Part shown: in pieces, positions 1-6,505 of the stretch | Layout of the letters: every line of letters starts with the position of its first letter | How positions within the stretch are numbered: position 1 is the first letter of the stretch | Virus record (IMG/VR): IMGVR_UViG_3300047478_000081 | Coordinates: 1-33,566 of that record | Strand: one strand, 5' to 3' | DNA length: 33,566 nucleotides | Source: a virus | Notes under the pieces: model-generated | Told to the model about the DNA's origin: nothing | The model's database searches: none | What the model saw: the letters and a program-made list of their open reading frames with translations, nothing else | Translations under genes and position numbers: made by a program

Positions 1-423
1 GCCCTATACACGCAGACGTTCGGCGAACAGGCGAGACCACAGGCCATGCAGAAGGCAGATTTTGAGTACTGCATTACCATGGCAAAGCTTGGTTTGTTTG
101 GTAAGCTGCATGAACATGCCGGATCAACCACAATTTCCACAGTTTGGAAGAAATATACTAAACTACGGAAAAAACCAAAACCCTTTGCCACACTTAAGCA
201 AGCAGCTACAGCACAGGTTACATATGATGATGAGGAAGAAGATCACCACCCTGATGAGGAACTTTATGATCCACTCTGGCCACCACCACCACCACCAAAT
301 CTCAACAACATCCCAGCAGCCGACTTAATAGCTATGTTGGCAACACATCAACAACAAGCAAACCAACCACAACCTAATCCATGGTTTGGTACAAATACAA
401 ACCCACCACCAGGAGCGATCTAA
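1..423 (+). CDS. C-terminal part of an unrecognised phage protein (5' end outside window)
   Basis: The frame is open from the first base to a TAA at 421-423, so the gene starts upstream of the window. About 140 residues are visible. The first ~60 look globular and basic. The rest is low complexity: an acidic DDEEED stretch, a run of six prolines, then Gln/Asn/Pro-rich sequence to the end, typical of a flexible tail. It is followed after one base by the glutamine amidotransferase start, whose ribosome binding site (AGGAG, 411-415) lies inside this gene, so they are almost certainly co-transcribed. Clusters of this kind in other phages often include an amidoligase, and this could be the end of one, but no diagnostic motif is in the visible part. 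Coding status is fairly sure; function is unknown. Confidence 0.7.
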   Translation, partial: ALYTQTFGEQARPQAMQKADFEYCITMAKLGLFGKLHEHAGSTTISTVWKKYTKLRKKPKPFATLKQAATAQVTYDDEEEDHHPDEELYDPLWPPPPPPNLNNIPAADLIAMLATHQQQANQPQPNPWFGTNTNPPPGAI

Positions 424-424
424 C

Positions 425-1780
425 ATGTGCGGCCTTATTGGGATGATTTCACGCAAAGATTTTGGATTTGGTTTTAAAGACAAATCCATCTTTGAACAAC
501 TACTCTTCAGCGATACTCTGCGTGGCATTGACAGCACTGGCATCTTTGGTGTAAATAAATATGGAAATTTGCTTGCGCATAAAACAGCATCGCCAGGTTC
601 CGCTGCGCTACGTACAAGTACCTTCCAAGAGTTTCTTGGTAAAATCTACACGGACTACAAGATCGTGATGGGTCATAATCGTGCTGCTACTCGCGGTGCA
701 ACTACTGATGAAAACGCACATCCATTTGTAGAGGATAACATCTGCCTCATCCACAATGGTACGCTAACTTCACACAAACAATTGGCTGACAAAGAGGTAG
801 ATAGTCATGCGATTTGTCATAGCCTAGCCATCAAGGGATATGAAGAAACCTTTAAGAACATCAACGGTGCCTTTGCTCTGATCTGGTACGATGCTGATAC
901 CAAGAAACTATACATGGCTCGTAACAAAGAACGCCCACTACATATGGTCATGACTGATGACACATTTTATTTTGCAAGTGAACTAAAGATGTTGGAATGG
1001 ATCTTGCATCGTAACAATGTTGTATCAGGTAAATCTTTCTTCTTGGAAGTTGACAAGACATACATCTGGGATCTTGACAAATCAAAAGATTATCAAGTTG
1101 TTGACACTCCTAAACGAGAGATCAAACCATTTAACTACAAAGACAATAACTATCATGGGGGGTACCAGGGGTTGCTTGAAGACAAAGCAAATCACTATCC
1201 AAAAAAACGCCATCGCCACTCGCGAAACTCAGACAAAACCTATGGGAAATACTATGGAACTGATACGCCTGATGATGATGGAGGGATTTCTTATTTCTCT
1301 GGGGATGTTGTTGAGATTTATAACAAAGGTGCAGCAGAAAGCAAGCGAGGAAACTTGAACTTGATCGGCTACACCATCGATGGTACAAACACACCAATCA
1401 CCTGCCAAATCCCTGAAAAACTGTCAGATAAAGCTCTACAAGAGTTGATTGCTGCTGAGTATCTACAAGCAACAGTATCTATGATTTATAACACAAATGG
1501 CAAACAAAGCCTATACATGCGTGATCCAATCATCTTGGAAGATGAGCTAACAACGCTAAATCACAAGAAAATCTCACGAGCAATTCTTGAAGAACATGGA
1601 GGTAAATGCAATACATGTCAGACACAACTATCTATGGCAGAACCAGACGATATTCAGGGAAGTGTTGCCGTATTTGAGGCAGGCAAACTGAAAACAATCA
1701 CTTGTTCCGATTGTACAGCAGACTTAACAAGTTGGGGATGCTATACAGGTGGATATTATGCAGACTTAGGAGACTATTGA
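425..1780 (+). CDS. Class II glutamine amidotransferase domain protein
   Basis: The protein is 451 aa. The start at 425 is chosen because it makes Cys the second residue (MCGLIGM), the N-terminal nucleophile of class II (Ntn) amidotransferases such as PurF, GlmS and AsnB, and because AGGAG lies 9 bases upstream. Family motifs follow in order: HNRAATRG (residues 84-91, substrate Arg), HNGTL (N111 G112, oxyanion hole) and VDSH around D126. This domain releases ammonia from glutamine for a partner enzyme. From about residue 235 the protein leaves the family: a basic, Tyr/His-rich linker, then a C-terminal part with two CxxC pairs (CNTC and CSDC) that may bind zinc. No synthetase domain is fused, so the acceptor enzyme is probably the adjacent ATP-grasp protein. 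Substrate is unknown. Confidence 0.88.
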   Translation: MCGLIGMISRKDFGFGFKDKSIFEQLLFSDTLRGIDSTGIFGVNKYGNLLAHKTASPGSAALRTSTFQEFLGKIYTDYKIVMGHNRAATRGATTDENAHPFVEDNICLIHNGTLTSHKQLADKEVDSHAICHSLAIKGYEETFKNINGAFALIWYDADTKKLYMARNKERPLHMVMTDDTFYFASELKMLEWILHRNNVVSGKSFFLEVDKTYIWDLDKSKDYQVVDTPKREIKPFNYKDNNYHGGYQGLLEDKANHYPKKRHRHSRNSDKTYGKYYGTDTPDDDGGISYFSGDVVEIYNKGAAESKRGNLNLIGYTIDGTNTPITCQIPEKLSDKALQELIAAEYLQATVSMIYNTNGKQSLYMRDPIILEDELTTLNHKKISRAILEEHGGKCNTCQTQLSMAEPDDIQGSVAVFEAGKLKTITCSDCTADLTSWGCYTGGYYADLGDY

Positions 1781-1782
1781 CA

Positions 1783-2646
1783 ATGTATCACAAACGTGTT
1801 ATCATCGTGCCTTACAAGTTTGGCTCCAAAGGGGCCAAGAATCTACAAGAAGGCTTGCAAGCCGCGGTTGACATCCCAATACTACTGGTTAGCAAGAAGT
1901 CAACCAAGTATCAACCACGCTGGACTGATTATGTAATTAACTGGGGATGTAGTGCCGATTGGCCTTGGATTAATATGACTGACAAACACGCCAATCAAAC
2001 AGTTGTCAACAAGCTAGACTTCTTTCAGCAAGTTGGCGCAGCCAAGATTGTATGGCCAAATTGTCCAGTGAACATCCCTGAATGGACCACAGATTGGGAA
2101 GTAGCAAATTCCTGGTTTGGAAATAAATGGGATGTTGTAGAAGAAAACGAACACAAATCCCCACTAGTTGTTTGTCGGAAAATACTCAATGGCCATTCTG
2201 GAGAAGGGATTACTATTTATGATGCAGCCGGTTCAGGTATTGGGGAAGTAACTCCAGATTTCAAAACATACCCACTATATGTATTATACAAAAAGAAACG
2301 CCATGAATACAGGGTACACTTCTTCAAGGACGGTCATACATATACGGTTATCGATATTACTCAAAAGAAAAAGAGAAAGGGATTCGAGAATGTCAACACA
2401 AAGATCAGGAACCACCAAAACGGATGGGTATATGCCAGGGAAGACATCTTTAAACCGGAGGATCTTATTACACAGGCGCTTAATGCTGCTTTTGTTTCTA
2501 ATCTTGATTTTGGTGCTGTTGACCTAATCTGGAATGAACATGAAAACAAATGCTATGTGCTTGAAGTTAATTCTGCACCTGGCATCGAAGGTACCACATT
2601 ACAACAATACATAACCGCATTTGCAAAGGACATCAAAAATGTATAA
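1783..2646 (+). CDS. ATP-grasp family ligase
   Basis: The protein is 287 aa; ATG 1783 follows the amidotransferase stop by two bases, with AGGAGA about 10 bases upstream. ATP-grasp enzymes join a carboxylate to an amine or thiol through an acylphosphate. Visible signatures are a Gly-rich loop (NGHSGEGI, around residue 145), the EYRVHFF strand, and the Mg-ATP site made of D247 (GAVDLIW) and E261/N263 in LEVNSAPG, the usual E-x-N of the fold. The N-terminal ~100 residues resemble the Rossmann-like pre-ATP-grasp domain of RimK-type enzymes. Lying between an ammonia-releasing protein and an unknown protein, it probably makes an amide or peptide bond on a metabolite, envelope component or protein. 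The substrate cannot be read from sequence. Confidence 0.82.
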   Translation: MYHKRVIIVPYKFGSKGAKNLQEGLQAAVDIPILLVSKKSTKYQPRWTDYVINWGCSADWPWINMTDKHANQTVVNKLDFFQQVGAAKIVWPNCPVNIPEWTTDWEVANSWFGNKWDVVEENEHKSPLVVCRKILNGHSGEGITIYDAAGSGIGEVTPDFKTYPLYVLYKKKRHEYRVHFFKDGHTYTVIDITQKKKRKGFENVNTKIRNHQNGWVYAREDIFKPEDLITQALNAAFVSNLDFGAVDLIWNEHENKCYVLEVNSAPGIEGTTLQQYITAFAKDIKNV

Positions 2647-3466
2647 GCTCATTAAGAAAGTAATCAAATCCAACAGTCTCATCGAGAACTTTCAAGCACT
2701 TGAACTAAAATTCTCCTTTGGTCGTATGGACACGGATAAGAATGTCAAGCAAATCCACACTTGGGTCAAGTGCCGTGATTATTTTGGTGATGTCTTGATG
2801 TCCAACAGTGATGGAAAAAAGCGTGCGATCTATGGCTTTACTTATGATCCAGAGATTGATATTCCAGTGCATGTTGACAACTTGGTGATGCTATTGAAGT
2901 TTCCAAACCAAGAAATGAAAGAAATCTTTGTCAATAACAAGGCAATCTTGGACAACATTGACAAGAAAAATCAACAACAACCAGCGGTCATCGAAGAAAC
3001 CGATGACAAAGATGTGCTTATGCTTATTGCCAGCCCATTCTGGCAACAGAATATTATCACAATCTCTTTCTATACATATATCTTGAAGATTATGTGTGCA
3101 GAGTATACTGAACGAGACAACTGGCAGCAAGAAATTAAAGAACACGCATCTTGGCCTGAAGCTCGCTACGCGGATCGCCTTGGTGATAATCTACCAATCA
3201 TCTGTGATCATATCTATAATATTTATAAGAATGATTTCAATATCACTGGCTTTGGTGAGGATTGTCAGATTGAGCATCTCCATAATTACTCTGGTTTTGT
3301 TACTGTTTGTTGTAATGAATCCAAGTACTCTACGAACAAAGACAACACACATGAAGAGGAGTATAAAAAGTATGTCGCAGGACTACCAAAAACAACTAAG
3401 GGAGCTGCTCATAAACCCAAAAAAGTGGCTAAAGCCATCAATCCAACAGCCCCGGCGTGTTGCTAA
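2639..3466 (+). CDS. Hypothetical protein of the amidotransferase/ATP-grasp cassette
   Basis: The protein is 275 aa. ATG 2639 overlaps the ATP-grasp stop by 8 bases and has AAAGGA 8 bases upstream, so translation is probably coupled. I do not recognise the family. It is a mixed, probably soluble protein with many aromatic and acidic residues, several Cys in the second half (including a VCC pair) and a basic Lys/Ala/Pro tail (KPKKVAKAINPTAP). There is no signal peptide or clear membrane segment. The last ~95 bases overlap another open frame (3372-3554) that also looks coding, so the true 3' end is uncertain: either the genes overlap or ribosomes or a sequencing indel shift frame near 3439-3460. 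Its place in the cassette suggests it acts with the ligase pair. Confidence 0.68.
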   Translation: MYKLIKKVIKSNSLIENFQALELKFSFGRMDTDKNVKQIHTWVKCRDYFGDVLMSNSDGKKRAIYGFTYDPEIDIPVHVDNLVMLLKFPNQEMKEIFVNNKAILDNIDKKNQQQPAVIEETDDKDVLMLIASPFWQQNIITISFYTYILKIMCAEYTERDNWQQEIKEHASWPEARYADRLGDNLPIICDHIYNIYKNDFNITGFGEDCQIEHLHNYSGFVTVCCNESKYSTNKDNTHEEEYKKYVAGLPKTTKGAAHKPKKVAKAINPTAPACC

Positions 3467-3554
3467 TGCAGTAAAGACCGCCTACGCACCTTTGATTACT
3501 CTGCTAGAACTGCAAGCAGACTATATCAAGATCTTGGAAAAGGAATTGAAATGA
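3372..3554 (+). CDS. Small hypothetical protein overlapping the preceding gene
   Basis: A 60-aa frame from ATG 3372 with GAGGAG 10 bases upstream. Its stop overlaps the next start as ATGA (3551-3554), the coupling seen throughout this region, which is the best argument that it is translated. The C-terminal half (RRVANAVKTAYAPLITLL onward) is predicted helical and ends in a Lys/Glu-rich helix. The N-terminal ~30 codons lie over the 3' end of 2639-3466 in another frame. The alternative is that only the last ~35 codons are real, as the tail of the preceding protein after a +1 frame change. Function unknown. Confidence 0.45.
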   Translation: MSQDYQKQLRELLINPKKWLKPSIQQPRRVANAVKTAYAPLITLLELQADYIKILEKELK

Positions 3555-3757
3555 AACTGTATGAATGTAGACGAGGTGATCGGGTCATTATCAACGATCC
3601 TGATACTAATACACCACCAGCGCATCGTCAACTGTATGATACAGAGGTCTTGACATTCTATAAGATTGATGGTATGTATAGCCTCTGTCGGGACAAAGAT
3701 GGTAACATCGTGCATCCTGCTGCCTGGACAGAGGTTACTGTATTGGAGCAAACATAA
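3551..3757 (+). CDS. Small conserved-looking hypothetical protein
   Basis: A 68-aa protein starting by ATGA overlap with the previous frame; GGAAAAGGA lies just upstream. It reads as a compact beta-rich domain (RRGDRVIINDPDT, then YKIDGMYSLCRDKDGNI), resembling small phage proteins that hold an SH3-like barrel, but I cannot assign a family. Its TAA overlaps the next ATG by one base (TAATG), so the pair is coupled. Function unknown; coding status is good because of the SD site, overlaps and balanced composition. Confidence 0.68.
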   Translation: MKLYECRRGDRVIINDPDTNTPPAHRQLYDTEVLTFYKIDGMYSLCRDKDGNIVHPAAWTEVTVLEQT

Positions 3758-4242
3758 TGGGGAAATATTTTAGCGACAAAGAAATACGTGATCAGCAAGC
3801 GGAAGAAGAATCCCTGCGCCAACGCTTGAATGAGTTGGCTATTGATTGGCAAGTACTACATCAGCAACTCGCCAGCTTAAAAGCCGAGTTGAAAGCTATC
3901 GGTGAGGCCATTAATGACCCACGTACTGATCTGACAATGACCATGAGCGAAGTGATCGTTGAGCAGAAACAGCAACTCGCCGCCGCACTGGTGGCGATCA
4001 AGTTGAAGGATTCCTTGCTTGAGCAGCTTATTGCTCAGTACTCAGACCCTGTCAAAGCAGAGTACGAAAAGATACTCGCCATCCAGCCAGACGACAGCGC
4101 ACTCAAGGTGTGGCTTGGAGAGCCTGTTGCTTGGGCAAGATACCCAAGATTCACCGGCAGCTTACAAACGCCAATTACAGTATTCAAGGAACCAGAGGGT
4201 GCCGATTGGGTGCCACTTTACTCACCGAAGGAACTGAAATGA
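3757..4242 (+). CDS. Coiled-coil accessory protein with C-terminal PVAW...PLY module
   Basis: A 161-aa protein. Residues ~10-110 are rich in Gln, Leu, Ala and Glu in heptad-like spacing and should form a long coiled coil. The last ~40 residues form a module starting EPVAW and ending VPLYSPKE. The next gene has the same kind of module twice, so these are related accessory proteins. The family is familiar from many phages of Gram-negative bacteria but has no known function that I can name. From here to about 5020 the DNA is visibly richer in G+C than the flanks, which suggests a cassette gained from another phage. GGAG lies about 9 bases before the ATG. Confidence 0.75.
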   Translation: MGKYFSDKEIRDQQAEEESLRQRLNELAIDWQVLHQQLASLKAELKAIGEAINDPRTDLTMTMSEVIVEQKQQLAAALVAIKLKDSLLEQLIAQYSDPVKAEYEKILAIQPDDSALKVWLGEPVAWARYPRFTGSLQTPITVFKEPEGADWVPLYSPKELK

Positions 4243-4697
4243 CAATACCTGAATTCAAGCCGATTGCTTGGACAAATAAACAGGGCGACTATTTTGAAGC
4301 CGTCAGAAAAGACACTGTGTTTGGGTCGCACACCCGCCCACTCTACACATCCGACCAACTCGCAGAAGCCGCTGATCTGATCGAGCACCAAGCCGCGCAG
4401 ATCGAGCAGATGCGCCAGCAACTCGCCGACAGTCAGAAGCAGGTGGTGATGCTGCGGGAGGTTGTCAACCGGAACATTGAGTGCATACATTTCGAAGATA
4501 CCGGCCCTGAAGCTGAGTTATGCGTTGTATTTTCAAGAGAAGCACTCGCCGCCACCGCTGACCTAGATGGTCTGATCCTGTGCCATGCGGAGCCTGCCGC
4601 CATAGTTTATCGTGACTACGGTGGGAACGGTGCAATTCTACAGACAGAACTCGCAGATGATGAACCACTCTACCGCGCAAGAGGGGACAGCAAATGA
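4239..4697 (+). CDS. Coiled-coil accessory protein with two PxA...PLY modules
   Basis: A 152-aa protein; the start chosen is the ATGA overlap with the previous stop. The order is an N-terminal module (KPIAW...RPLYTSDQ), a Gln/Ala-rich coiled coil (about residues 45-75, IEQMRQQLADSQKQVVML), a short linker, and a second module at the C-terminus (EPAAIVYRDY...EPLYRARG). It is related to the preceding gene but permuted, as though modules were duplicated and rearranged. No catalytic motif is seen. Function unknown. Confidence 0.72.
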   Translation: MTIPEFKPIAWTNKQGDYFEAVRKDTVFGSHTRPLYTSDQLAEAADLIEHQAAQIEQMRQQLADSQKQVVMLREVVNRNIECIHFEDTGPEAELCVVFSREALAATADLDGLILCHAEPAAIVYRDYGGNGAILQTELADDEPLYRARGDSK

Positions 4698-5023
4698 CAA
4701 CTGAAAACTGGATTGACCTACCAACCTTGCAAGATCTAGCCAAGGCTCAGGCTGATGGGTGGGAGATTCAAATACAAAGCGATGCTGGCAATGACAAATA
4801 TTGCCCATTCAAAGAGTGGGATGGTCGGCACTGGCACACAGGATACTTGTTCCGTGGTCGCCCTCGCCAGCCGAAGATGAAAGAGGTCAAGATTCTTTCG
4901 TGGATTGACCCGCAAGGAGAATTCAGGAGAGGATTGGAAGGAAGCAATATCTGCAAAAGCGCAGCCAGTGGATTCTGGATTCGCCAGCCCCATCTGGACA
5001 TGATTGCGAGGGTGGCGGAATGA
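4694..5023 (+). CDS. Hypothetical protein, Trp/Arg-rich
   Basis: A 109-aa protein coupled to the previous gene by ATGA. It is rich in Trp, Lys and Arg, with KEWDGRHWHTGYLFRGRPR followed by VKILSWIDPQGEF. The 'RGRPRxPK' linker followed by a 'LxWIDPxGE' strand recurs in small phage early proteins and may be a small beta domain, but I know no function. It shares the higher G+C of its two upstream neighbours and is the last gene of that cassette. Confidence 0.7.
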   Translation: MTTENWIDLPTLQDLAKAQADGWEIQIQSDAGNDKYCPFKEWDGRHWHTGYLFRGRPRQPKMKEVKILSWIDPQGEFRRGLEGSNICKSAASGFWIRQPHLDMIARVAE

Positions 5024-5220
5024 CAGGACGCTGCGTAGCTTGCGACGCTATCTTAACAGAACAAGAAATGAAATATAAAGATAGCAACGAACAATATATC
5101 ACAGTTTGTTTTGCTTGTCAAACAGAAACAAAACTAGCTGAGGATGGCTATTACGACAATGCTTTTAATAGACCCTTTGTTATATCTGACTTTGGTATTA
5201 AAGAAACTTATAAGGAGTAA
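5020..5220 (+). CDS. Small zinc-ribbon-like protein
   Basis: A 66-aa protein coupled by ATGA. It has two CxxC pairs, CVAC (residues 5-8) and CFAC (about residues 31-34), 22 residues apart, the usual layout of a small zinc ribbon. The rest is acidic. The base composition drops to the A+T-rich state of the replication genes within this gene. It lies directly before the primase, and its 3' end carries the AAGGAG that serves the primase start. It might bind nucleic acid or a protein, but that is only an inference from the ribbon. Confidence 0.68.
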   Translation: MTGRCVACDAILTEQEMKYKDSNEQYITVCFACQTETKLAEDGYYDNAFNRPFVISDFGIKETYKE

Positions 5221-5230
5221 CTATGTAATG
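5212..5230 (+). promoter_or_regulatory. Primase ribosome binding site with an ATG-TAA start-stop element
   Basis: AAGGAG (5212-5217) is followed 5 bases later by ATG (5223), whose next codon is TAA. The primase ATG (5228) overlaps this as ATGTAATG. The SD spacing is ideal for the dead-end ATG and longer (10 bases) for the primase ATG. Ribosomes may start, stop at once and restart, which would lower or regulate primase output. The arrangement is directly visible; a regulatory role is an inference. Confidence 0.4.
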
Positions 5231-5971
5231 AGTCACTTCATTAAAAATACAGCCTGTCCAAAATGTCAAGAAGAAGGAAGGGATCGCAGTGGAAACAACT
5301 TGGGTAATTTTGCTGACGGTAGTGTTTATTGCTGGTCTTGTGGTTATTGGCAGCCTGGCAACGGCATTGCAAAAATTAAACAGGAGACACAAGAGGGAGA
5401 TTCGGTATCTACAAGAACAGTTGCGCTTCCAAGAGACAGCAGCTTCGAGCTACCTGGACTCGCTCGGAGTTACTTACAAAACTTTGCACTAACACAAGAT
5501 GATATTATTGTCAATAGGATTATGTGGTCAGAGGAATGGCAAAGAGTTATCTTCCCATACTTCGCACATGACCAGCTAGTTGGTTGGCAAGGAAGGTATC
5601 TAGGCAAGGAGAAGAAAGCTAAATGGTATAGTCAAGGAGTATTGCGTGATCTCATGCACGTTTGCGGCTACGCGCCCCCTGCTGGCAATCCTAGACCAAT
5701 TGTATTGACAGAGGATGTGATTAGTGCTATTAGGGTCGGTCACGTAACACAAGCCTCACCACTCTTTGGTAGCCATATTTCCACACAAGCAGCAATGCGT
5801 TACCACAAATTCTTTGACAACGTGATCATTTGGCTTGACAAAGATAAACAGATTGATTCAATCAAATTCACAGCACGTCTAAACAATCTAGGTATCACCA
5901 CAAGGAACATTATTACTGACAAAGACCCTAAAGAGTATACTGACACTGAGATTGTTGACATCTTAAAATAA
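5228..5971 (+). CDS. DNA primase (T7 gp4 N-terminal-like: zinc domain plus TOPRIM)
   Basis: A 247-aa protein. A zinc-binding domain comes first, with C10/C13 and C35/C38 (CPKC ... YCWSC), as in T7 gp4, where it reads the priming site. A TOPRIM domain follows with E162 (VLTEDV) and the D204-x-D206 pair (WLDKDK), the metal ligands for ribonucleotide polymerisation. The length matches only the primase half of T7 gp4; the helicase half is a separate gene at 6506. The two are separated by an HNH endonuclease gene. It makes RNA primers at the phage fork. ATG 5228 is used because upstream in-frame starts lie inside the preceding gene and lack an SD site. Confidence 0.88.
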   Translation: MSHFIKNTACPKCQEEGRDRSGNNLGNFADGSVYCWSCGYWQPGNGIAKIKQETQEGDSVSTRTVALPRDSSFELPGLARSYLQNFALTQDDIIVNRIMWSEEWQRVIFPYFAHDQLVGWQGRYLGKEKKAKWYSQGVLRDLMHVCGYAPPAGNPRPIVLTEDVISAIRVGHVTQASPLFGSHISTQAAMRYHKFFDNVIIWLDKDKQIDSIKFTARLNNLGITTRNIITDKDPKEYTDTEIVDILK

Positions 5972-5983
5972 TTATGTTACAAT
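5955..5983 (+). promoter_or_regulatory. Strong sigma70-type extended -10 promoter
   Basis: TTGACA (5955-5960) matches the -35 consensus fully. A 17-base spacer leads to TACAAT (5978-5983), five of six matches to the -10 box, preceded by TG at 5975-5976, the extended -10 motif. Transcription would begin near 5990, just before the AGGA and ATG of the stub at 6008. It would drive the HNH gene and the helicase. The surrounding DNA is A+T-rich, so chance matches are easier, but eleven of twelve positions with ideal spacing is unusual. Confidence 0.6.
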
Positions 5984-6007
5984 CTTTATATACTATATAG
6001 GAAATAC

Positions 6008-6043
6008 ATGATCAATATAATTTATTCATTACTTAATTATTAG
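6008..6043 (+). pseudogene. Eleven-codon stub: displaced 5' end of the helicase gene
   Basis: ATG 6008 has AGGA five bases upstream and encodes MINIIYSLLNY before TAG. The helicase at 6506 begins MVNIIYSLLSR: seven of the first nine residues after Met are identical, plus one Ile/Val change, yet nearly every codon differs (for example Ser is TCA here and AGC there). The simplest reading is that this is the original helicase start with its ribosome binding site, cut off when the HNH gene inserted. The stub stop overlaps the AGGA used by the HNH gene, so its translation may feed the HNH start. Confidence 0.6.
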
Positions 6044-6051
6044 GATAACTT

Positions 6052-6504
6052 ATGACTATCTGGCAGGATAACAACAAAGAGCACTTAAAGGAGTATAGAA
6101 AACAATATTATATTCAAAATAAAGAAACCATACTTAAAAAAGCAAAAGAAAAGGGACTTACAAAATTAGCGAAACTAAATAAAGGTATAAAAGCTGAAAA
6201 GAATTTTGAACGTATTTTATTTTATTCTAGTATTCAACATGCTAGAAAACTTGGCATAGAACACACAATTACGCTATCGGATATTATAATACCAACACAT
6301 TGTTCATATCTAAATATTGAACTAACAAAAACAAGAAATAATGGAGTAGTTTGGTCTAATGCCTCTATAGATAGAATAGATTCTACAAAAGGCTATATCC
6401 CTGGAAACATTCAAATTATTTCAAGAAAAGCAAACATAATGAAACAAAATGCAACACAGCAAGAATTACTTATATTTGCTAAAAATATTCTTAACCTAGA
6501 ATAA
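6052..6504 (+). CDS. HNH-type homing endonuclease between primase and helicase
   Basis: A 150-aa basic protein. The N-terminus (KEYRKQYYIQNKETILKKA) is a Lys-rich helix typical of DNA-binding tails of such enzymes. The catalytic part has PTHCSYLNIEL and then ASIDRIDSTKGYIPGNIQI followed by SRKANIMK, characteristic of a phage HNH endonuclease subfamily. These enzymes cut DNA of phages lacking the gene and spread by repair. The A+T-rich composition and codon use differ from the flanks. AGGA at 6042-6045 gives a six-base spacing to ATG 6052. Its stop lies one base before the helicase ATG, and the helicase has no good SD of its own, so helicase synthesis may depend on translation of this gene. 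Confidence 0.85.
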   Translation: MTIWQDNNKEHLKEYRKQYYIQNKETILKKAKEKGLTKLAKLNKGIKAEKNFERILFYSSIQHARKLGIEHTITLSDIIIPTHCSYLNIELTKTRNNGVVWSNASIDRIDSTKGYIPGNIQIISRKANIMKQNATQQELLIFAKNILNLE

Positions 6505-6505
6505 A

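Noticed and set aside
386-424. Upstream start for the amidotransferase
   Set aside because: It would bury the catalytic N-terminal Cys behind 13 residues; the ATG at 425 with AGGAG places Cys second, as the mechanism needs.
6052-6504. HNH gene as an intron-encoded endonuclease
   Set aside because: Primase and helicase are each complete with their own starts, and the flanks are only ~80 bases and 1 base, leaving no room for an intron; a free-standing element with 5'-end capture fits better.
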